NCBI GenBank assembly: GCA_035296965.1
Contig: DATGZX010000395.1
Location: 1 to 7,281, forward strand
DNA: 7,281 nt
Origin: DATGZX01 sp035296965
Lineage (GTDB): Bacteria; Planctomycetota; Planctomycetia; Gemmatales; Gemmataceae
Reading direction: 5' to 3'
The notes under the pieces were generated by a model. It searched no databases and had not been told where the DNA came from. It saw nothing but the letters and a program-made list of their open reading frames with translations. Shown here one piece after another: positions 4,002 through 7,281 of the stretch. Positions within the stretch are counted from its first letter, which is position 1. The number at the start of each line of letters is the position of its first letter. The position numbers and the translations under genes were made by a program.

Positions 4002-6851
4002 TCACTGCTCCCTGATTCCCAACAGCTCCGCGGCCTCGGCACGGAAGCGCCGCAGCTCTTCATCGTGTGGTTTGTTTTTCTCCATCCATTCAAATGCTTT
4101 CTCATACCACATGCGGGACTGATCCTTGTCACCCAGGCGCCAGTGCGCCATCGCCAGGAAAAACCAATCGGTGCCATCGCCCCCCTTGGGAAGCTCACAG
4201 GACTTTGTCAAGTCCGCAATGGCACCCTTCCAATCCCCCACACGGTACTTGGCGGCGCCGAGCGTGTTCCAGTAGTCTCTTTTCTCGGGGGCCAGCTCGA
4301 CAGCTTTTCTGGCCAAGGCGACCGCCCGGTTCGGATCTCGCAGTTTTTGATCCGGAGAGTTGGCAAGCTCCCAGGCGACGGTGTTCATGCTCTTGATCGT
4401 GTCCGGATGCTCGATGTGGAGCTTGGCCGTTCGCAGCGCCAGGGTCGTTTCGTACAGGCTCAGCGCATCGGCGGGCCGGCCGAGAGCCGAGTAGAGGAAC
4501 GCTACGTTGTTCATACTTTGGAGTGTTTCGGGGTTATCTTCACCGAGCTTGGAGCGCCTCAGCTCAAGCACCTTCTCGTGGAGCTTGAGCGCCTCGGTCT
4601 TCCGGTCCAGGGCAAGGTAACAATTGGCCACATTGTTCATGCTCTGCAGCGTATCGGGGTCATCCGCACCGAGTATGGCTTGCCGAAGCGAGAGTGTCTT
4701 TTCGTGGAGTTCCAGGGCCTCGGCAAGTCGGTGAACGGAGGCGTAACTATTGGCCAGATTGTTCATGCTGGCCAGCGTGTCCGGATCAGCCGGTCCGAGT
4801 CTGTCGGTTCGCAGCTTGACCAAGTCTTTGCGAAGCTGGAGCGCTTTGTCGCGCAATTTGAGTTCGAAATAGGTTCGACCCAGGTCGTTCATGCTCTCCA
4901 GCGTGTCCCGATGGTCCGGTCCAAGCGTCTCAATTCTCAGGTCGCGCACCTGCTCGAACAGTCGGGCTGCATCCGCCGGTTTGCCGGCAGCGAGGTATGT
5001 CTTGCCAAGGCTATTCATGGTTGCCAGCGTGTCGGCATGGTGCGGAGCCAACTCCCGAATCTGCAAGTCGCGCGCCCGCTCGAGATGTTCGATGGCCGGC
5101 CCGTATTCGCCGATCCCGCGATAGGCCTCGCCGACCGTCCTCAAGATCTCGGCTTGCACCAGCGGCTTTCCAGGAAACTGCCCTTCGATCTTCCCAGAGG
5201 CCAACTCGCTGGCAGCCCGGTCGAGCAGTTCGCGGATTGTCGGGTTCGGCTTCGATCCAACCGGCCTTTCGCCACTCTTCCTGATCGCCTCAGCTTGAAA
5301 ACGCGGATCGGCCTGGGCAAGCAGACTATTGCGGAGAAAGTCTCGCACAGCTTGGGCGATCGCCTTCTCCTGCTCCGCTTGGTCAAGAGCGGCTTTAGTC
5401 AAGGCCTGGGCCTCCTTGGCCTTGGCCTCCGCCTCTTTCGCGCGGATCGCCTGCCAGCTGCTCACCACGACACCGGCTGTCAACAAGAGCGCGAAAGCAG
5501 CGGCGGTCGCGAGCAGCTTCTTGTTCTTGCGGGCGAACTTCTTCAGCTTGTAGCCGGCCGACGGCGGACAGGCTTCCACCGCCTCATCGGCCAGATAGCG
5601 CTGAATGTCCCGAGCGAAGCCGTTGGCTGTCTCGTAACGCCGGTTGCGATCCTTCTCCAGCGACTTCATGACGATCCAGTCCAGCTCGCCACGCACCAAC
5701 TTCGTCAGCTTGACCGGCTCCATCTTCCGCTGCGCCGAGATCGACGGCAGCTTCTTGCCTGACTCGCTCAGCCGCGTGCTCGGCTTGGCCGGCTCTTCCT
5801 CCCGGATCATCCGTAGCATTTCCGTGAAGGCCGCCTCGCGCAGCTTCTTGCGGTCCAGGGGCGTGCTGCCGGTCAGCAGCTCATAGAGGAGCACGCCCAG
5901 CGAATAAATGTCGCTGCGCGTATCAATGTCGAGCGCGCTCAGCTCCGCCTGCTCCGGGCTCATATACTCCAGCGTGCCCACCACCTGGCCGAACTGCGTG
6001 AACAAGGTCCGCTCGGTCAGTGGTTGCTCGATGGCCTTGGCGACGCCGAAGTCGATCACCTTGGGGACCGGCTTGCCGTCGTAGAGCGTGATCATGACGT
6101 TAGACGGCTTGATGTCGCGGTGGATGATTCCCTTCTGGTGGGCGTGCTGGATAGCCTGGCACACTGGCACGAACAACTCCAGTCGCTCTCGTGGCGTTAG
6201 GTGTTGCTCGTCGCAGAACTGGGTGATGGGCACCCCCTTGACCAGCTCCATGACGAAGTAGGGCCTGCCCGGAGGGGCGAGAGGTGAGGGGCCAGGGGCG
6301 AGGGAAGCGGGGCCGGAGGCAAGACGTGCAATTTCTTCGGCATCATGTGCTCTCCCACCCCTCGTCTCTCGCCCCTCGCCCCTAGCCCCTTCTCCAGTCG
6401 TGCCGGCGTCGAGCACGCGGGCGATGTTCTGATGGTCCATGAGCGCCAGGGCCTGCCGCTCGGCCTCGAACCGGGCCAGGACCTGGGCGGAGTCCATGCC
6501 TGGCTTGATGATCTTGAGGGCGACCTTGCGACGGACTGGCTCTTCTTGCTCGGCCATGTAGACAACGCCCATGCCGCCCTCGCCGATTTGCTGCAAGAGC
6601 TTGTACGCGCCGATGCGGGTGCCGGGAGACTCGATCGGTGTTGGCTGAGCAACCGTGGCGCTCTGGCCGGCCGCCGGAGTTTCGAGGAAGCGCTCGACTT
6701 TGGGATAAGCGGCCAGCAACTCCTCCAGCCGCTTCCTGAGCTGTTGGTCGTCGGCGCACGCCTGATCGAGGTATTTGGCGCGATCTTCGGGCGCTTCGAT
6801 GGCCAGGGCAGCCGAGAAGATGACCTCGGTCTTGGGGTCTGGGTCTGACAT
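4002..6851 (-). CDS. Membrane-anchored Ser/Thr protein kinase with TPR array
   Basis: A 949-residue Hanks-type kinase that phosphorylates Ser/Thr of unknown targets. Residues 1-60 form a helical N-terminal region common in planctomycete kinases. The kinase domain (about 83-425) has the glycine loop IGEGGMGVVY (89-98), catalytic K113 in VALK, a probable helix-C E131, HRDIKPSN (D246), DFG (D267), MSPE (E300) and SDIYSLG (D314), so it looks active. A membrane segment spans about 446-466, after a basic KKFARKNKK stretch. A charged coiled coil follows (about 467-505). Residues 565-858 contain seven TPR units at an exact 42-residue spacing with DTL-x-SMNN-A-x-Y, of the kinesin-light-chain type that binds proteins. 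The odd part is residues 153-194, a 42-residue low-complexity insertion between DAGTT and GRPYFVMEL that has no place in the fold. GAGGT lies 8 bases before the ATG. It is followed after 58 bp by the GloVer gene. Confidence 0.93.
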   Translation of the reverse strand: MSDPDPKTEVIFSAALAIEAPEDRAKYLDQACADDQQLRKRLEELLAAYPKVERFLETPAAGQSATVAQPTPIESPGTRIGAYKLLQQIGEGGMGVVYMAEQEEPVRRKVALKIIKPGMDSAQVLARFEAERQALALMDHQNIARVLDAGTTGEGARGEGRETRGGRAHDAEEIARLASGPASLAPGPSPLAPPGRPYFVMELVKGVPITQFCDEQHLTPRERLELFVPVCQAIQHAHQKGIIHRDIKPSNVMITLYDGKPVPKVIDFGVAKAIEQPLTERTLFTQFGQVVGTLEYMSPEQAELSALDIDTRSDIYSLGVLLYELLTGSTPLDRKKLREAAFTEMLRMIREEEPAKPSTRLSESGKKLPSISAQRKMEPVKLTKLVRGELDWIVMKSLEKDRNRRYETANGFARDIQRYLADEAVEACPPSAGYKLKKFARKNKKLLATAAAFALLLTAGVVVSSWQAIRAKEAEAKAKEAQALTKAALDQAEQEKAIAQAVRDFLRNSLLAQADPRFQAEAIRKSGERPVGSKPNPTIRELLDRAASELASGKIEGQFPGKPLVQAEILRTVGEAYRGIGEYGPAIEHLERARDLQIRELAPHHADTLATMNSLGKTYLAAGKPADAARLFEQVRDLRIETLGPDHRDTLESMNDLGRTYFELKLRDKALQLRKDLVKLRTDRLGPADPDTLASMNNLANSYASVHRLAEALELHEKTLSLRQAILGADDPDTLQSMNNVANCYLALDRKTEALKLHEKVLELRRSKLGEDNPETLQSMNNVAFLYSALGRPADALSLYETTLALRTAKLHIEHPDTIKSMNTVAWELANSPDQKLRDPNRAVALARKAVELAPEKRDYWNTLGAAKYRVGDWKGAIADLTKSCELPKGGDGTDWFFLAMAHWRLGDKDQSRMWYEKAFEWMEKNKPHDEELRRFRAEAAELLGIREQ
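4276..5159 (-). repeat. Seven 126-bp TPR-coding repeats
   Basis: The region encodes kinase residues 565-858 as seven units of exactly 42 residues, starting at residues 565, 607, 649, 691, 733, 775 and 817. The core in most units is DTL-x-SMNN-(L/V)-A-x-x-Y, an x-EAL-x-LHEK-like second helix and a closing (L)-G-x-x-(H/D)-P. The spacing identifies the TPR_10/TPR_12 kind rather than the 34-residue canonical TPR. The last unit is the most diverged. Confidence 0.8.
6270..6395 (-). repeat. In-frame palindromic G-rich insertion inside the kinase domain
   Basis: The 126 bp encode kinase residues 153-194 (GEGARGEGRETRGG..., ending PGPSPLAPP). The unit separates two segments that are normally joined by about two residues in related kinases (DAGTT and GRPYFVMEL). 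Its two ends are near-perfect inverted repeats: 18 bases at 6274-6291 match the reverse complement of 6358-6375 at 16 of 18 positions. Both arms consist of GGGGCGAG-like units that differ sharply from the surrounding codon use. Length is a multiple of three and no stop is introduced, so the kinase frame survives. Peptides such as SPLAP repeats are, from memory, frequent in spurious planctomycete ORFs, which hints at a dispersed repeat family. Confidence 0.75.
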
Positions 6852-6859
6852 TGCCTGTG

Positions 6860-6864
6860 ACCTC
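6860..6864 (-). promoter_or_regulatory. Ribosome binding site of the kinase gene
   Basis: On the minus strand, GAGGT precedes the ATG at 6851 by 8 bases. It supports that start over later in-frame ATGs such as the one at residue 94, inside the glycine loop. No convincing promoter was found upstream. Confidence 0.55.
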
Positions 6865-6960
6865 AGTTTAGTGCTCTAACTGATAAGCGGAATTGGCGGG
6901 CGGCGCGCCTCACTGAAATCCAGATTTTTTTCTGGGTGGTTCCATTGCAGGTCGCAACTC

Positions 6961-7025
6961 CTGTAGAGCAAGCTGATAGCTTGCTCTGCGGCAAGCGGGT
7001 GCAAGCTATCAGCTTGCACTACAAG
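6961..7025. repeat. BIME-like pair of mirror-image hairpins
   Basis: Hairpin 1 (6965-6987) has a perfect 10-bp stem AGAGCAAGCT / AGCTTGCTCT around loop GAT. Hairpin 2 (6999-7019) has a perfect 9-bp stem GTGCAAGCT / AGCTTGCAC around loop ATC. The 17-base cores GCAAGCTGATAGCTTGC and GCAAGCTATCAGCTTGC are exact reverse complements of each other, and GTAG (6963-6966) and CTAC (7019-7022) bracket the pair. The unit can thus fold as two small hairpins or as one long one. The design resembles REP/BIME elements, where two inverted palindromes flank a short linker, here GCGGCAAGCGG. Confidence 0.8.
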
Positions 7026-7074
7026 CTCTGTTAGCCATTTGTATCTACACAAGCTTGGCTCCTCCCCGGTTTTT

Positions 7075-7186
7075 AACGCTGAAAGCGTTTCACAACCTAG
7101 CCCAGGGTCGCGGTACTCCGCGCACCCTGGGGCATGGCCACATCCCGGTTTTTCCGGAACCCTGAAGGGGCAGGGCTTCCAAGGTG
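7075..7186 (-). repeat. Compound palindromic intergenic repeat, right (inverted) copy
   Basis: This is the reverse complement of the repeat at 123-230. It keeps the large stem CCCAGGGT / ACCCTGGG with inner CGCGG / CCGCG (7101-7131), the flanking ctaggttgtg (as its complement, 7091-7100), and the 23-base outer end (7164-7186). The small terminal hairpin is here AACGCT-GAA-AGCGTT (7075-7089). In the left copy the same position has CAACTGC-TTC-GCAGTTG: a different sequence with the stem maintained. The middle contains CCGG-TTTTT-CCGG (7145-7157). Confidence 0.85.
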
Positions 7187-7237
7187 CGCAGCTGTCTCGT
7201 TAAACTATTGCCTTCCAGGATTTACGAAGAGTCCTTT

Positions 7238-7243
7238 GGGAGG
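7238..7243 (+). promoter_or_regulatory. Ribosome binding site of the right-edge gene
   Basis: GGGAGG lies 8 bases before the ATG at 7252. This near-ideal spacing is the main support for calling a gene that is cut off by the window edge. Confidence 0.55.
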
Positions 7244-7251
7244 CGACACGG

Positions 7252-7281
7252 ATGTTACCCAGTGTTTTCCAGACGTTTGTC
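7252..7281 (+). CDS. Probable IS4-family transposase, N-terminal fragment (runs off the right edge)
   Basis: Only ten codons are visible: MLPSVFQTFV. I recall planctomycete IS4-type transposases beginning MLP-x-VF-x-x-FV, which fits, and the strong GGGAGG site supports the start. With so few residues, the family call depends on that memory and on context: the left edge carries the C-terminus of the same kind of transposase in the same orientation. It may be a second copy of the same insertion sequence. Confidence 0.45.
   Translation, partial: MLPSVFQTFV

Larger units (their letters stand above)
6852..7251. other. 400-bp gene-free region upstream of the kinase, rich in palindromes
   Basis: No credible gene is present on either strand. 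From the kinase end it contains: the kinase ribosome site; a small hairpin CCAGA-T6-TCTGG (6920-6935); the BIME-like double hairpin (6961-7025); about 50 plain bases; the inverted compound repeat (7075-7186); and 65 bases leading to the next transposase. The kinase promoter must lie here, but I see no clear -10/-35 pair on the minus strand. Confidence 0.7.

Noticed and set aside
4065..5762. A 565-codon open frame on the + strand, antisense to the kinase
   Set aside because: It is a shadow of the GC-rich, repetitive TPR region. It has no domain, no good ribosome site, and the minus-strand frame has clear kinase and TPR motifs.
6920..6935. CCAGA-T6-TCTGG hairpin as a terminator or regulatory site
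   Set aside because: A 5-bp stem with a T-only loop is weak and has no T-run after it.

Overview
The window looks like accessory DNA from a planctomycete chromosome. Three things point there: a very large Ser/Thr kinase with a C-terminal TPR array in the style common in Planctomycetes; an exported-type repeat protein with the N-terminal LEALEDRxCPS motif typical of that phylum; and dispersed palindromic intergenic repeats. GC content is fairly high. Family names are recognised from the translated sequence alone; no database was searched.

Layout. Bases 1-122 are the last 39 codons of an IS4-type transposase on the + strand. It is followed immediately by a compound palindromic repeat (123-230). 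Next is a type II toxin-antitoxin operon on the + strand: a DUF104/AF2212-like antitoxin (368-589) overlapping by ATGA a PIN-domain toxin (586-1086), with an extended -10 promoter before it and a terminator-like hairpin after it. A second, truncated antitoxin paralogue without a toxin follows (1329-1469), with its own -10 box and a perfect palindrome beside it. Its last 13 bases overlap, tail to tail, the end of a minus-strand gene.

The minus strand carries a two-gene unit that fills 1457-6851. The first gene is a 949-residue membrane-anchored Ser/Thr kinase (kinase domain, one membrane segment, coiled coil, 42-residue TPRs). The second, 58 bp downstream, is an 828-residue protein with seven GloVer-type repeats (possibly a seven-bladed propeller), three Ig-like domains and a C-terminal tail. 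The kinase could plausibly control the fate or function of the surface-type protein, but only their adjacency supports this.

Upstream of the kinase lies about 400 bp without a gene (6852-7251). It holds a BIME-like pair of mirror-image hairpins and a second, inverted copy of the compound repeat. The window ends with the first ten codons of what looks like another IS4-type transposase, in the same orientation as the one at the left edge. The whole segment is therefore bracketed by two like transposases and by inverted copies of one palindromic repeat.

The most unusual item is a 126-bp, in-frame, G-rich palindromic insertion inside the kinase catalytic domain (6270-6395). It looks like a mobile palindromic repeat that has become coding sequence, comparable in principle to Rickettsia palindromic elements.
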